From: Scytolyngbya sp. HA4215-MV1
Lineage (GTDB): Bacteria; Cyanobacteriota; Cyanobacteriia; Leptolyngbyales; Leptolyngbyaceae
DNA: 64,000 nucleotides
Direction of reading: 5' to 3'
Assembly (NCBI GenBank): GCA_019359045.1
Contig: JAHHIA010000004.1
Coordinates: 62,001 to 126,000, forward strand
Under the pieces are notes generated by a model, which saw only the letters and a list, made by a program, of their open reading frames with translations, had not been told where the DNA came from and did not search any database. The translations under genes and the position numbers were made by a program. Every line of letters starts with the position of its first letter. Within the stretch, counting starts at the first letter, position 1. This document shows positions 19,557 to 29,299 of this stretch, one piece after another.

Positions 19557-22064
19557 TTGGTTTTGCTAACTCAGTCAGTCGATTCCTCCATTGAAACCAT
19601 TGCGCTGGATGTCAGCGGTATGAAATGCGCTGGCTGCGTCAAAACCGTTGAGCAACAACTGACTCAGCATCCTGGGGTGGTTTCTGCAACAGTCAACCTG
19701 GTGACTGAGATGGCAGTCGTCGCCTGTGAGCCGGAGGTTGATCCGATCGCTTTGGCCTATCGGTTAACCGAGGCAGGCTTTCCCACGCAAGCGCGTTCTA
19801 CTCAGGCAGATGCAGTGCAGAATGAGGCGATCGCTCATGCCAAAGCTGAACAGCGCCAGATTGCAGCCCAACAGCAAGTTCAACAATTGGCGATTGCAGG
19901 GATTCTGCTCTTATTCTCAGCCATTGGGCATGTGGGACAGTGGGGCTGGATTGACATCCCTGGCATCAGCAACATCTGGTTTCATGCGGGATTAGCGACT
20001 GCGGCACTGCTCGGTCCCGGTCGCCCCATGTTGCTAGACGGTTGGCAAGGTCTCCGGTTGAATGCACCCAATATGAACACCCTGGTCAGCCTGGGCACTT
20101 TAACGGCTTACCTGACCAGCACGCTTGCATTATTGTTTCCAGCCCTCGGTTGGGAATGCTTTTTTGACGAACCAGTCATGCTGGTGGGTTTCATTTTGCT
20201 AGGGCGGACGCTGGAACAACAGGCTAGAAATCGGGCAATCCGTTCTTTTGAAGCATTATTGGCATTGCAACCCAGTATTGCCCGATTAATGACTGCTAGA
20301 AATGAGCCACGCCAAGGTGAAACAACTCAAGCCTCTTATCCGATCCTTTCAACCGCTCCAGTGATCGAGATTCCTGCCAATCGGGTCAAGTTGGGAGAAT
20401 GGCTTCAGGTTTTACCGGGCGATCGTATTCCGGTGGATGGCAAAGTGGTGCTTGGTCAAACTACGGTCGATGAGTCCATGTTGACGGGGGAATCACTGCC
20501 GGTCCACAAACAAGGAGATGACTGGGTTGCCGCAGGGACACTGAATCAGTCTGGGGCAATTGCTATTCAAGCAACGCGCACTGGCAGAGACACCACTCTG
20601 GCGCAAATCATTGCCCTGGTGGAAGCGGCTCAAACGCGCAAAGCACCGATTCAGCGGGTAGCGGATACCGTAGCGGGCTACTTTACCTACGGGGTGATGG
20701 CGATTGCCTTGCTCACTTTTCTGTTCTGGTATGGGGTCGGCACTCATCTTTGGGCAGAGGCAATTCACGGTGGACAGTGGTCGATCTCCAGCGGACATAG
20801 CCTGTTCCACCCCACTTCTATGCTGCATCCCCCCTCACCCTCACTCCACCCCTCATCGTTGCTCGTTAGCCTCAAATTGGCGATCGCGGTGTTAGTGGTC
20901 GCCTGTCCTTGTGCTTTAGGGCTAGCCACCCCTACTGCAATTTTGGTGGGTTCCAGTCTCGGGGCAGAGCGTGGCATCTTGATTCGGGGTGGCGATGTAT
21001 TAGAAAACGTCCACCACCTAAACACAGTCGTTTTCGATAAAACTGGAACTTTGACCCTGGGAAAACCTACGGTCACAGACTGTATTCCCATACCTGGACT
21101 GGCAAGTTTGACGGCACCCCTACTGCTGCAAATTGCTGCCACGGTCGAAAGCGGCACTCGCCATCCCTTGGCGCTTGCCATTCAAGCCCAAGCACAGACC
21201 CAAAAATTACCCCTGCTAGCGGCTCAAAATTTTCATACGGAACCTGGCTTAGGTGTTTTTGCCGAGGTGGAGATAGGCGATTTTTTACCAGAGACTCCCT
21301 TTACGGGCAATCCATCGGTCATTTTGGGGAATTCTATCTGGCTGGCGAAGCATGATGTTGAGATTTCTTCAGAAACTTATACATTGACTCAAACCCTTGC
21401 AGAACAAGGAAAATCGGTGGTTTTGGTGGCGATCGCTCAACAATTGGCTGGGCTAATCGCTGTTGCCGATTTGCCTCGCCCCGATGCCAAAGCAGCGATT
21501 GCAGCCCTTCAACGGATGGGATTACAGGTCAAACTGCTAACTGGCGATCGCCAAGCAACAGCTCAGAGCCTCGCCCAAATGGTCGGGCTGGCGCCAGCGG
21601 ACGTTCTGGCAGAAGTCCAACCGGGTGAAAAAGCCCAGATCATCAGCCAGTTGCAAGCAGCCGGACAACAAGTTGCCATGGTGGGAGATGGTATCAACGA
21701 TGCCCCGGCCCTCGCCCAAGCAAACATTGGCATCGCTTTGCGGTCGGGCACAGAGGTTGCCGTAGAAACAGCCGAAATTATTCTGATGCACGATCGCCTG
21801 TTGGACGTTGTAGAATCGATCAGGTTAAGTCTGGCAACCTTTCGCAAGATTCGTCAGAACCTTTTCTGGGCATTTGCCTACAATATTCTCGGTATCCCAT
21901 TGGCAGCAGGTTTTTTCCTGCCTATGTTGGGATTTTCGCTCAGCCCTGCTGCTGCGGGGGCTATGATGGCTTTTAGCTCCGTGAGTGTTGTAACTAACTC
22001 TCTCCTACTCCGTCGTGTTTTCCCTGATCGATCCGATGAGTCGCTTCAAACGCCTCATTCATAA
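19557..22064 (+). CDS. Copper-transporting P1B-type ATPase (CtaA/PacS type)
   Basis: The 835-residue pump has an N-terminal heavy-metal domain with GMKCAGC (Cys24, Cys27), a CPC metal site (Cys450-Pro-Cys452), the phosphorylated Asp494 in DKTGTLT, a TGES loop and GDGINDAPA. CPC plus a CxxC domain indicates Cu(I) transport; in cyanobacteria such pumps feed plastocyanin and cytochrome oxidase. Whether it is CtaA or PacS cannot be decided here. The start is a TTG (19557 or 19563); no ATG fits before the metal domain. An atypical His/Pro/Ser-rich loop at about 402-437, before the CPC helix, matches a C/T-rich minisatellite at DNA level. Confidence 0.9.
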   Translation: MVLLTQSVDSSIETIALDVSGMKCAGCVKTVEQQLTQHPGVVSATVNLVTEMAVVACEPEVDPIALAYRLTEAGFPTQARSTQADAVQNEAIAHAKAEQRQIAAQQQVQQLAIAGILLLFSAIGHVGQWGWIDIPGISNIWFHAGLATAALLGPGRPMLLDGWQGLRLNAPNMNTLVSLGTLTAYLTSTLALLFPALGWECFFDEPVMLVGFILLGRTLEQQARNRAIRSFEALLALQPSIARLMTARNEPRQGETTQASYPILSTAPVIEIPANRVKLGEWLQVLPGDRIPVDGKVVLGQTTVDESMLTGESLPVHKQGDDWVAAGTLNQSGAIAIQATRTGRDTTLAQIIALVEAAQTRKAPIQRVADTVAGYFTYGVMAIALLTFLFWYGVGTHLWAEAIHGGQWSISSGHSLFHPTSMLHPPSPSLHPSSLLVSLKLAIAVLVVACPCALGLATPTAILVGSSLGAERGILIRGGDVLENVHHLNTVVFDKTGTLTLGKPTVTDCIPIPGLASLTAPLLLQIAATVESGTRHPLALAIQAQAQTQKLPLLAAQNFHTEPGLGVFAEVEIGDFLPETPFTGNPSVILGNSIWLAKHDVEISSETYTLTQTLAEQGKSVVLVAIAQQLAGLIAVADLPRPDAKAAIAALQRMGLQVKLLTGDRQATAQSLAQMVGLAPADVLAEVQPGEKAQIISQLQAAGQQVAMVGDGINDAPALAQANIGIALRSGTEVAVETAEIILMHDRLLDVVESIRLSLATFRKIRQNLFWAFAYNILGIPLAAGFFLPMLGFSLSPAAAGAMMAFSSVSVVTNSLLLRRVFPDRSDESLQTPHS

Positions 22065-22259
22065 ATCTTAAGCATTTCAGTCTGGTTTTTCAGTCACTTT
22101 GTTGACTGAATCCCGCATTGGGGAACGAAATGCTAAGTGAAGAAGATCCTCAAAGAGAATGTTGCAATCGATCGCCAGACCTTCATTTGTATGTTAGAAA
22201 GTGTGCTGGTAGGCTTGCAAATTCTTGTTCCTGCTATCTAATCGCACGATTTAGTCTCA

Positions 22260-22697
22260 ATGCCTTCAGAACCGCATCAAAACCATCTATTAATTATTGA
22301 AGACGACAAAGGGCGACGGGAGTTTACCCTCGACAAGGATCTTTATACCATCGGGCGTGATCCCAAATGTGATGTACGATTGGTCTCCCAGTTTGTCTCT
22401 CGCCGTCATGCGACCCTTGTGCGAATGCGTAATGATGATGAAAGCATCTATTATCGAATCGTTGACGGCAACCTTAAAGGAAAGCATAGTGCCAACGGGT
22501 TATTGATCAACGGGCGCAAGCTCCAAGCTCATGACCTGCAAAATGAAGATGAAGTCGTCTTTGGTCCGCAAGTGCGTGCCATCTATTATTCTCTAAGAAG
22601 GGACGCCTTCCATACGGTGCCTCCGGATGAATTCGACATCACCTTAATTAGTCCCAATATGGTGGGCGAACCTGAAGACTTTGATGATGACGATTAG
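22260..22697 (+). CDS. FHA-domain protein
   Basis: The 145-residue protein is almost entirely one forkhead-associated domain. It contains YTIGRDPKCDVRL, then VSRRHATLVR, then the SANGLLINGRKL turn and DLQNEDEVVFG. FHA domains bind phosphothreonine peptides, so it is probably a partner of a Ser/Thr kinase encoded elsewhere. The C terminus is acidic (EDFDDDD). It is 195 bp from the copper ATPase and probably separate from it. Confidence 0.88.
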   Translation: MPSEPHQNHLLIIEDDKGRREFTLDKDLYTIGRDPKCDVRLVSQFVSRRHATLVRMRNDDESIYYRIVDGNLKGKHSANGLLINGRKLQAHDLQNEDEVVFGPQVRAIYYSLRRDAFHTVPPDEFDITLISPNMVGEPEDFDDDD

Positions 22698-22735
22698 CGA
22701 GGCAGGCTTCTGCTTCGCCATCGTCTGTCAAAACT

Positions 22736-23083
22736 TTAGCCAGCAACTTGCTCAATCAAGTTCCACTGCTGATTTTCGCGCATTGCCCGACTAACAGCTT
22801 CAAAGACCTGACGGCAGTGATTATCAACCTGAAGCGGTAACTCTTCATTTTTGACTAAGATATTCATGCGAATTTCTTTGTCGGTTGCTGTCGTCTTGTC
22901 AAGCAAAACTTCGGCAGTGACTAATTTAGAAAAAGAAACTTGTCCTGGGGTTTCCCTCCCCATGATGTAATCTGCATTTGCATAAATAATTTCAAAGCCA
23001 CAAGATTCCAGCAGATCCATTAAGAGTCGCTGAATGTTGTTGACTGGCACTGCTATGGTAAACAGGCAGTTATAACGAGCCAT
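22736..23083 (-). CDS. Conserved hypothetical protein, small alpha/beta
   Basis: About 115 residues from the ATG at 23083 (MARYNCLFTIAVPVNNIQRLL); a TTG two codons earlier is also in frame. The pattern is a strand, a helix (LLMDLLESCGFEII), a run of strands, and a C-terminal helix (CRQVFEAVSRAMREN). No catalytic motif is visible. It converges with the FHA gene with only 38 bp between stops. Function unknown. Confidence 0.65.
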   Translation of the reverse strand: MARYNCLFTIAVPVNNIQRLLMDLLESCGFEIIYANADYIMGRETPGQVSFSKLVTAEVLLDKTTATDKEIRMNILVKNEELPLQVDNHCRQVFEAVSRAMRENQQWNLIEQVAG

Positions 23084-23089
23084 AGACAA

Positions 23090-23502
23090 CCCTCACCATT
23101 CAAGCTAAGACTTCCCTATGATAGTCCTTAATAGAAGCTGAGAGAATCTAAAAAAGCGGAATTCCCATCAACCCGCTTCTACGACTTGAGATCGCCCTTT
23201 ACTGATAAAGTCTTTGACTCATTACATCACCGACACTTCTGGATAAAGTTGCCTGTGATATCAATCTCTTGCCAGCCACTCAACAATTATCAGAGTTGGA
23301 ATGCTTTTGAGTCTTTGATGGCTCATTCAACTCACTCGCTCGTCTTATCAAAAATTTCCCCAAATCCTGATCAAAAAAATCGTTTTCTCTAGCAAGAAGT
23401 CACCGGATTTGCTTGTCAAAGCCAGAAAATGAGAGCTATAACGACTAAATGCCAGGATCTCCTGTTTAAGAGGATTTCCGTGCAAATGAAACGCGATCGA
23501 CT
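23090..23502. other. 413-bp divergent spacer
   Basis: Nothing recognisable: no coding frame with protein-like composition and no strong hairpin. Confidence 0.4.
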
Positions 23503-24744
23503 GTGACTGATCGTCTGCAACTTAGAGTGAAGCTTGGGATGAGACATTGGCGCAAATCTGGATGGGCGATGTGGTTAGGTTTGGGGTTGGTGCTGTCGTT
23601 ATGGGCAACCGCACCCCGGTTAGCAGCCCAACCCAGTCCTGCCCCCATACCGATGACCCAAGAGTTGCGGGGAGTATGGTTGACTAACATCGACAGTGAT
23701 GTGTTGTTCTCGCAATCACGATTGAGCCAGTCGTTGGAACGGTTGAAGTTGCTGAATTTCAATACGATTTATCCGACGATTTGGAATTGGGGATATACGC
23801 TCTATCCAAGTGATACAGCACGATCGGCCATTGGTGTGGCAACTGATCCTGATCCCGGTTTCAGGCAACGAGACATGCTGGCAGAGGCGGTGCGCTATGG
23901 CCACCAGCAAGGGTTAGCCGTGATTCCCTGGTTCGAGTTTGGGCTGATGGCTCCAGCAGATTCGGCGCTGGTGCGGCGGCATCCCCATTGGGTCACCCAA
24001 CGCCGCAATGGCGAGCAGATTGTGAAAGAGGGTCGGTACGATCGCGTCTGGCTCAATCCTTTTCATCCCGAGGTACAACAATTCATTCTGCAATTGATTG
24101 GGGAAATGGTTGCTAACTATGCCGTGGACGGCATTCAACTGGATGACCACTTTGGCTTGCCTGTGGAACTAGGTTATGACGCCTACACAGTGCAACTTTA
24201 CCGCAAAGAACATGGGGGTAAAAAGCCGCCTGCCAATCCTCAGGATGCGGCGTGGATGCGCTGGCGTGCTGATAAGCTGACTCAGCTGATGGCGAAAGTC
24301 TTTGAGACGGTGAAAAGCCGCAACGCGAATTGTTTGGTGGCCTTGTCTCCCAATTCGCAAGATTTTTCGTATCGTCACTATTTGCAAGATTGGCGAACCT
24401 GGGAGCGATCGGGTTTGGTGGAAGAGTTAATTCTGCAAGTTTATCGCGATGACCTATTGTCGTTTGCGACGGAACTGGTGCGACCGGAAATTGTGGCAGC
24501 ACGGGCACATATTCCGGTGGGCGTGGGGATTCTCACCGGGTTGAAAGATCATCCGGTGCCGATCGCGCAGATTCAACAACAGGTGCAGATAGTACGCGAA
24601 AAGAATCTGGCGGGGGTATCGTTCTTTTTCTATGAAACGTTGGGCGATCGCGATGCCGATTTTCTCGAACTCTTCCCCAACACCATCGAACGCCCTAATC
24701 TGTTACAAGGTTGGCACAGTCCTAAGCCACAGCCTCCAAACTAA
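23503..24744 (+). CDS. Family 10 glycosylhydrolase-like (GHL10/DUF187) exported protein
   Basis: A hydrophobic export segment (MWLGLGLVLSLWATAPRLAAQ) is followed by the GHL10 TIM-barrel: ELRGVWLTNIDSDVLFS, NFNTIYPTIWNWGYTLY, VIPWFEFGLM, VDGIQLDDHFGLP and a late GVSFFFYE strand. The acidic residues of WFEFG and LDDH sit at strand ends where catalytic residues would be. The family is thought to act on polysaccharide or cell-wall glycans, but the substrate is unknown. The start is GTG at 23503 or ATG at 23539. The next gene begins 21 bp after its stop, suggesting a two-gene unit. Confidence 0.85.
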   Translation: MTDRLQLRVKLGMRHWRKSGWAMWLGLGLVLSLWATAPRLAAQPSPAPIPMTQELRGVWLTNIDSDVLFSQSRLSQSLERLKLLNFNTIYPTIWNWGYTLYPSDTARSAIGVATDPDPGFRQRDMLAEAVRYGHQQGLAVIPWFEFGLMAPADSALVRRHPHWVTQRRNGEQIVKEGRYDRVWLNPFHPEVQQFILQLIGEMVANYAVDGIQLDDHFGLPVELGYDAYTVQLYRKEHGGKKPPANPQDAAWMRWRADKLTQLMAKVFETVKSRNANCLVALSPNSQDFSYRHYLQDWRTWERSGLVEELILQVYRDDLLSFATELVRPEIVAARAHIPVGVGILTGLKDHPVPIAQIQQQVQIVREKNLAGVSFFFYETLGDRDADFLELFPNTIERPNLLQGWHSPKPQPPN

Positions 24745-24765
24745 CTACCCCCTTCCCCCAAGCCT

Positions 24766-25629
24766 ATGTGGAAACGCATTGCAGAACACATCACCCAAAC
24801 CACAGGACAGACCTTTGCGATCGCCCACCGCAAGTCGGTTAGTGGCGGTTGTATTAACCAGGGCTACGCTATCTCCGACCCGCAACAGACCTACTTTGTC
24901 AAGCTGAACCAGGCGAGTCAGTTCGCCATGTTTGAGGCGGAAGCGATCGCTCTGCGGCAGCAGTGGGAAACGCAAACCATTCGGGTGCCCAAACCCATCT
25001 GCTATGGGGTGGAGGCTGGCTCGACTTATCTGGTGTTGGAGTGGTTAGAGTTGGGGCGGGGCAATGGGGCTGCTTGGGAGCAGATGGGGCGGCAATTGGC
25101 AGCAATGCATCAGGTGACCAGTGAGCAGGGGTTTGGCTGGCAGCAAAACAATACGATCGGGGCAACCCCCCAGGTCAATCCCTGGACAGCAGATTGGACA
25201 GAGTTCTTTGCCGTCCATCGCATTGGTTATCAGTTGCGACTGGCAGAACGGCGGGGCGGATATTTTCCTCAGGGGCAGACCTTGCTGGCGCAAATTCCCC
25301 ACATTTTGGCGGGTCACTCTCCCACTCCAGCAATGGTGCATGGCGATTTGTGGTCGGGTAATGCTTCGGTGACCAAGCAGGGGGAACCTGTGATTCTCGA
25401 TCCGGCGCTCTATTTTGGCGATCGCGAGGTTGATATCGCTATGACCGAGCTATTTGGTGGCTTCCCAACAGAATTTTATCGCGGTTACAACCAGGCATAT
25501 CCACTGGATGCAGGGTACAAAACGCGCAAAATGCTCTATAACCTCTATCACATCCTCAATCACTTCAATTTGTTTGGCGGCAGTTACGAGTCTCAAGCAA
25601 ATTCCATGATTCGTCAGATTATGTTCTAG
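24766..25629 (+). CDS. Fructosamine-3-kinase family protein
   Basis: This 287-residue kinase-like protein has the family hallmarks SVSGGCINQGY near the N terminus, YFVKLNQ (phosphate-binding Lys), VLEWLELG, the catalytic MVHGDLWSGNAS and the metal-binding VILDPALYFGDREVDIAM. FN3K enzymes phosphorylate ketoamines on glycated proteins, making them unstable (deglycation); bacterial members prefer ribulosamines or erythrulosamines. The last codons (M-F-stop) and the TAG lie inside a dispersed palindromic repeat starting at 25619, so the present C terminus may have been supplied by that element. Confidence 0.9.
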   Translation: MWKRIAEHITQTTGQTFAIAHRKSVSGGCINQGYAISDPQQTYFVKLNQASQFAMFEAEAIALRQQWETQTIRVPKPICYGVEAGSTYLVLEWLELGRGNGAAWEQMGRQLAAMHQVTSEQGFGWQQNNTIGATPQVNPWTADWTEFFAVHRIGYQLRLAERRGGYFPQGQTLLAQIPHILAGHSPTPAMVHGDLWSGNASVTKQGEPVILDPALYFGDREVDIAMTELFGGFPTEFYRGYNQAYPLDAGYKTRKMLYNLYHILNHFNLFGGSYESQANSMIRQIMF

Positions 25630-25698
25630 ACATGTTGTTAGTATTTTTGAAAGCTTTGCTCAGCAAAGCTTTCAAAAATACTAACAATACCTTTGAAG
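25619..25698 (+). repeat. Palindromic dispersed repeat, copy 1
   Basis: The unit runs from TTATGTTCTAGACAT to CCTTTGAAG and contains an inverted repeat at 25634-25688 centred on 25661 (27-bp arms, only the outermost pair is G-T). It shares core and both flanks with the copy at 58467 and core plus flanks with 46828; a copy in opposite orientation is at 35961. Confidence 0.9.
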
Positions 25699-25799
25699 CC
25701 CATTAATTGCCTGATGTGTTACAGATTCTTTCAGCAGATTCCTCCGCAGCATCTGCTGAATCATTGCCTGATTGAATACTAGCCCAGCCAAATTAACAA

Positions 25800-27176
25800 T
25801 TAAATCCAGGGTTCGTCGTCATCCTCTTCCGGTGGAGCAGTTTGGGGCCGCACGCTTGGCTGCGGCATCACCGGAGACGGCGCTTCGTCCTCCCACTCAT
25901 CATCCCATTCGTCCATCGGAGGCAGGATCGTTGTTTCATCAGTAGGTGACGCTAACACCTCTGGTGGCATCGGGGATACTTCCGGTGTAAGGAGTGGTTC
26001 CTTGGTCAAAGCAGGCGCAGATAGTGGCTCTACTGTCTCATCCTCATCCCCCCAAAAATCGTCAGCTTCCCCATTATCCACAGAGATCGTTGGTATAGGC
26101 TGAGTCGGCGGTTTCACTTCAGAGGTCGTCTGGTTGGCTTCGACCCAGCCTTCATCCTCCCAGGGGGCCGGTTCATCCGTTGCGATGTCCTCCTCCAACC
26201 AGTCCTCATCCTCCCAATCGGGGTCAGTCTCATCTGTTGCTCTCTTGCCTGCCATTCGAGTCGCAGTCATTGGAGATCTCTCATCCGGATCAAGGATTTC
26301 GCGCGCTTGCACCGTCAGCGTCTGGATGCCCTCCTCCATCTGCTCGCCGATCGTCTGTCCGCGTTCTTTCAACTGTTCCGCTAATAACTCGCTGCGTTTT
26401 CTCGCCTCTTGCGCCAGCGCTTCACTTTTTTCCCGTGCCTGTTGCGCCAAAGTTTCCGCTTCTTCCCGTAGTTGTTCGTTCACCGCTTGTAGCTTTTCTT
26501 TCGCCTGTTGAGACAGTGCTTGGGCGCGCTGTTTCGCCAGTCCAGCCAAATTTTGCCAGCGTCCTTTAGCCTGTTCCGTCACTGATTGCGCCTGTTTGGT
26601 AAACGATCGCATATCCTGCGCCACTTCCTCTTTGACAAACTCGCCCACTTTACCCAGCTTTTGCGGAATCCCCCCTTGCGCCAACTCAAATAAGGCGATT
26701 GCCGATTCTGCTACCAGCACCCGTTTACGCCCAAAGCTCTGTACCTTCCCGGGTGGCAGTTGGTAGACTTCGCCCACCATGCTTGACCAACCGCTGGATA
26801 CAAACAGATAGTGAGCAATCAGCCCTGTTTGCAAATTGAACACACAGTCGGTAATCTTGCCCACCCGATTGCCCGCATCGCTCCACACTTCCAGATTAAT
26901 CAGCGACTCCAGTTGCTTCACCTTCTCCGCATCTGTCGCTTCTGCTTGTCCGTGTGTCAGAATGCCATTTTCCCCGATCGCTGTCACCTGCGATAGCTTA
27001 AATGCCAACTTCTTACCACTCAAAAAGCCCGTCTTGCACACAAAACCCAACACCCGATGCGCCTGTGGATACATCCACAGCACTTCAATTCGCCCCAGTT
27101 CCTCCATCGTGTTGCGATCGAGTACCAACTGGTTCAGGAGTTCACTTTGTCGGATGGTTTCTGGAAATTGAGACAT
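25800..27176 (-). CDS. PRC-barrel domain protein with long charged helical tail
   Basis: The 458-residue protein has two PRC-barrel-like modules (about 8-80 and 90-165, e.g. LGRIEVLWMYPQAHRVLGF and VWSDAGNRVGKITDCVF). A long Gln/Glu/Lys/Ala coiled coil of repeated QQA-type units (about 190-300) and an acidic, Trp-rich tail ending DDDEPWI follow. PRC barrels in phototrophs occur in reaction-centre H subunits and in adaptor proteins. The coiled coil resembles apolipoprotein/LEA-like amphipathic repeats. A membrane-surface or scaffold role is plausible but is inference. Confidence 0.8.
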   Translation of the reverse strand: MSQFPETIRQSELLNQLVLDRNTMEELGRIEVLWMYPQAHRVLGFVCKTGFLSGKKLAFKLSQVTAIGENGILTHGQAEATDAEKVKQLESLINLEVWSDAGNRVGKITDCVFNLQTGLIAHYLFVSSGWSSMVGEVYQLPPGKVQSFGRKRVLVAESAIALFELAQGGIPQKLGKVGEFVKEEVAQDMRSFTKQAQSVTEQAKGRWQNLAGLAKQRAQALSQQAKEKLQAVNEQLREEAETLAQQAREKSEALAQEARKRSELLAEQLKERGQTIGEQMEEGIQTLTVQAREILDPDERSPMTATRMAGKRATDETDPDWEDEDWLEEDIATDEPAPWEDEGWVEANQTTSEVKPPTQPIPTISVDNGEADDFWGDEDETVEPLSAPALTKEPLLTPEVSPMPPEVLASPTDETTILPPMDEWDDEWEDEAPSPVMPQPSVRPQTAPPEEDDDEPWI

Positions 27177-27250
27177 GGAATTTAGGAGGTGGGAGTCAGA
27201 AGGTAGGAGTTAGAAGGTAGGAGTCAGGAGTCAGGAGTCGGGAGCTGCAC
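27177..27250. repeat. AGGAGTC-type minisatellite
   Basis: Imperfect tandem units of AGGAGTCAG/AGAAGGTAGGAG lie between the PRC gene and hpxO. Related units occur in other spacers of this window (10215-10275) and within the crtD reading frame (about 42840-42895). Confidence 0.8.
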
Positions 27251-27428
27251 CTCTCTACTCTTTCACGCCTCGATTCCCTTACCCTTTCCACACCCCTAAA
27301 CATCTATTCCTTCCACCCCAGTTCTGCAAAATGTATAAAAATAACCTTTTCAAAGTGGCCTAAACCCATAGTGTTGATTTATATCTTCAGCATAGCGATT
27401 GATGACGAAATGGTGCGAGGCATGAAGC

Positions 27429-28592
27429 ATGGATAATCTGAAGGCTGTCATTATTGGTGCAGGCATGGGGGGACTGACGACTGGGATTGCGCTGCGTCAA
27501 GCTGGCTATGCAGTAGAGATTTACGATCGGGTCAGTGAACTGCGCCCAGCAGGAGCCGCCATTTCGCTCTGGTCAAATGGGGTAAAAGTTTTGAACCGTC
27601 TGGGGTTGGGCAAAGATATTGCCCGTATCGGCGGGCAAATGGATCGAATGACATACTACAACTCCGCTGGTGAGAAACTGACCGATTTCAGCCTATCACC
27701 CCTGATCGAAACTGTGGGACAACGCCCCTACCCGGTCGCTAGAACCGATTTGCAGCAAATGTTGCTGGAAGCCTTTGGGGTAGATCAGGTGCAGTTGAAC
27801 TCCAAATGCGTGGCAGTAGAACAAGATGCCGACAGTGCTACCGCGATTTTTGCCGATGGTCGTCGCGTTACAGGTGATCTGATTGTGGCAGCGGATGGCA
27901 CCCATTCCATTCTGCGTGAGTATGTGTTGGGGCATTCGGTAGAGCGCCAGTATGTGGGCTATGTTAACTGGAATGGGCTAGTTCCTGCCAGTGCAGATCT
28001 GGCTCCCCAAAACAGTTGGGTGTTGTATGTGGGCGAACACAAGCGCGCTTCCCTAATGCCTGTAGCGGGCGATCGCTTCTACTTTTTTTTGGATGTGCCT
28101 CTACCCAAAGGCAGCCCCAGCACTCCAGAAACTTATCGAGAAGAGCTGGCTGGACACTTCCAGGGGTGGGCACCTGCTGTACAGACTTTGATTCAGCGCC
28201 TCGATCCGCTCAAAACCAATCGGGTCGAGATTCATGATATCGAACCGTTGCAAACCTGGGTGAAAGGTCGCGTTGCGCTCCTCGGCGATGCGGGGCACAG
28301 CACTGCTCCTGACTTGGGGCAGGGTGGCTGTCAAGCCATGGAAGATGCTTTGGTTTTGAGCAATTACTTAGCCACTACTAACCTCAGCGTTGCTGATGCC
28401 CTCAAGCGCTACGAAGCGGCTCGTAAAGATCGAGCTGCCGATGTGGTTCTGAAAGCCCACAAACGATCGGATATGACCCACGGCAAAGACCCTGAAAAAA
28501 CGCAGCAATGGTATGAAGAACTCAAATTCGAAGATGGCTCAAACATCATGCAGGCTATCTGCAATACGATTCTGGCAGGTCCCTTGAATTGA
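27429..28592 (+). CDS. hpxO: FAD-dependent urate hydroxylase
   Basis: This 387-residue class-A flavoprotein monooxygenase has an N-terminal FAD site (VIIGAGMGGLTTGIALRQ), GAAISLWSNGVKVL, and the second FAD motif LLGDAGHSTAPDLGQGG. Matches run along its full length with Klebsiella HpxO: YVGYVNWNGLV, EHKRASLMPV, RFYFFLDVPLP and KRSDMTHGKD near the end, including the Arg, Tyr and Asp reported there as active-site residues. The reaction is urate + O2 + NAD(P)H to 5-hydroxyisourate. The hydrolase for that product starts 65 bp downstream, strongly supporting the assignment over other aromatic hydroxylases. Confidence 0.9.
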   Translation: MDNLKAVIIGAGMGGLTTGIALRQAGYAVEIYDRVSELRPAGAAISLWSNGVKVLNRLGLGKDIARIGGQMDRMTYYNSAGEKLTDFSLSPLIETVGQRPYPVARTDLQQMLLEAFGVDQVQLNSKCVAVEQDADSATAIFADGRRVTGDLIVAADGTHSILREYVLGHSVERQYVGYVNWNGLVPASADLAPQNSWVLYVGEHKRASLMPVAGDRFYFFLDVPLPKGSPSTPETYREELAGHFQGWAPAVQTLIQRLDPLKTNRVEIHDIEPLQTWVKGRVALLGDAGHSTAPDLGQGGCQAMEDALVLSNYLATTNLSVADALKRYEAARKDRAADVVLKAHKRSDMTHGKDPEKTQQWYEELKFEDGSNIMQAICNTILAGPLN

Positions 28593-28657
28593 ACCTGGAT
28601 GAATCTAATCTGCATTTGAATCACACGCTTTACTTAGCACTGACGACTCATTACTTC

Positions 28658-29017
28658 ATGGGAAAACTTACCACTCACGTCCTTGATACCGTGCATGGAA
28701 AACCTGCCACCCATTTAACGATCGAGCTCTGGTCGGTTGAGCCAAATTCTATCCAAAAAACTTTACTCAAAACCATTACTACGAACGCCGATGGACGCAC
28801 TGATGCACCACTGCTTGCAGGCGATGAGTTGACAGTCGGAATTTACGAACTCGTATTTGCGATCGGACCCTACTTCGCCCAACAAATCGACACTCTCCCC
28901 GATCCGCCTTTTCTCGATCGGGTACCAATTCAATTTGGCATCGCCGATCCCAATGGGCATTATCACGTTCCCCTGCTCGCCTCGCCTTGGGCGTATAGCA
29001 CTTATCGAGGGAGTTAG
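28658..29017 (+). CDS. uraH: 5-hydroxyisourate hydrolase (transthyretin-related)
   Basis: The 119-residue protein starts MGKLTTHVLDTVHGKPA and ends in the family signature YRGS; the active-site His of HVLD and the internal NGHYHVPLL are present. It hydrolyses 5-hydroxyisourate to OHCU. A frame open from 28589 overlaps hpxO by 4 bp, but the extra 23 residues are unlike the family, so the ATG at 28658 is chosen. No OHCU decarboxylase gene is nearby; that step may be spontaneous or encoded elsewhere. Confidence 0.92.
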   Translation: MGKLTTHVLDTVHGKPATHLTIELWSVEPNSIQKTLLKTITTNADGRTDAPLLAGDELTVGIYELVFAIGPYFAQQIDTLPDPPFLDRVPIQFGIADPNGHYHVPLLASPWAYSTYRGS

Positions 29018-29044
29018 GAACAGAATTAAACCAGATGGAATTTT

Positions 29045-29156
29045 GTAAGGGCGCGGCATTTGGACAAAAATCCTGGCAAGGGTTGCAGAAATGACCTGCC
29101 AAATGCTACGCCCCTACTGCCAAATCGTCGCTTTCACTGAATCCGCGATCCTTAAG
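29045..29156. repeat. GCATTTGG dispersed repeat, copy A
   Basis: Inverted GGGCGCGGCATTTGG and CCAAATGCTACGCCC arms, followed by TGAATCCGCGATCCTTA. The same blocks recur at 33128-33259. It occupies the spacer between uraH and the deaminase gene. Confidence 0.7.
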
Positions 29157-29299
29157 GAAAGACGGAGACAGAGATACGAACCTCCTGAAGGCAAAGCCTC
29201 TAAAGAGCTTGCCCATGCTCTGCTAAGGCGCGAGCAAACTTCCCGTTCCTGACTCTTGACTCCTAACCCCATCACCTCATCATCCCATCACCCCTTCCT

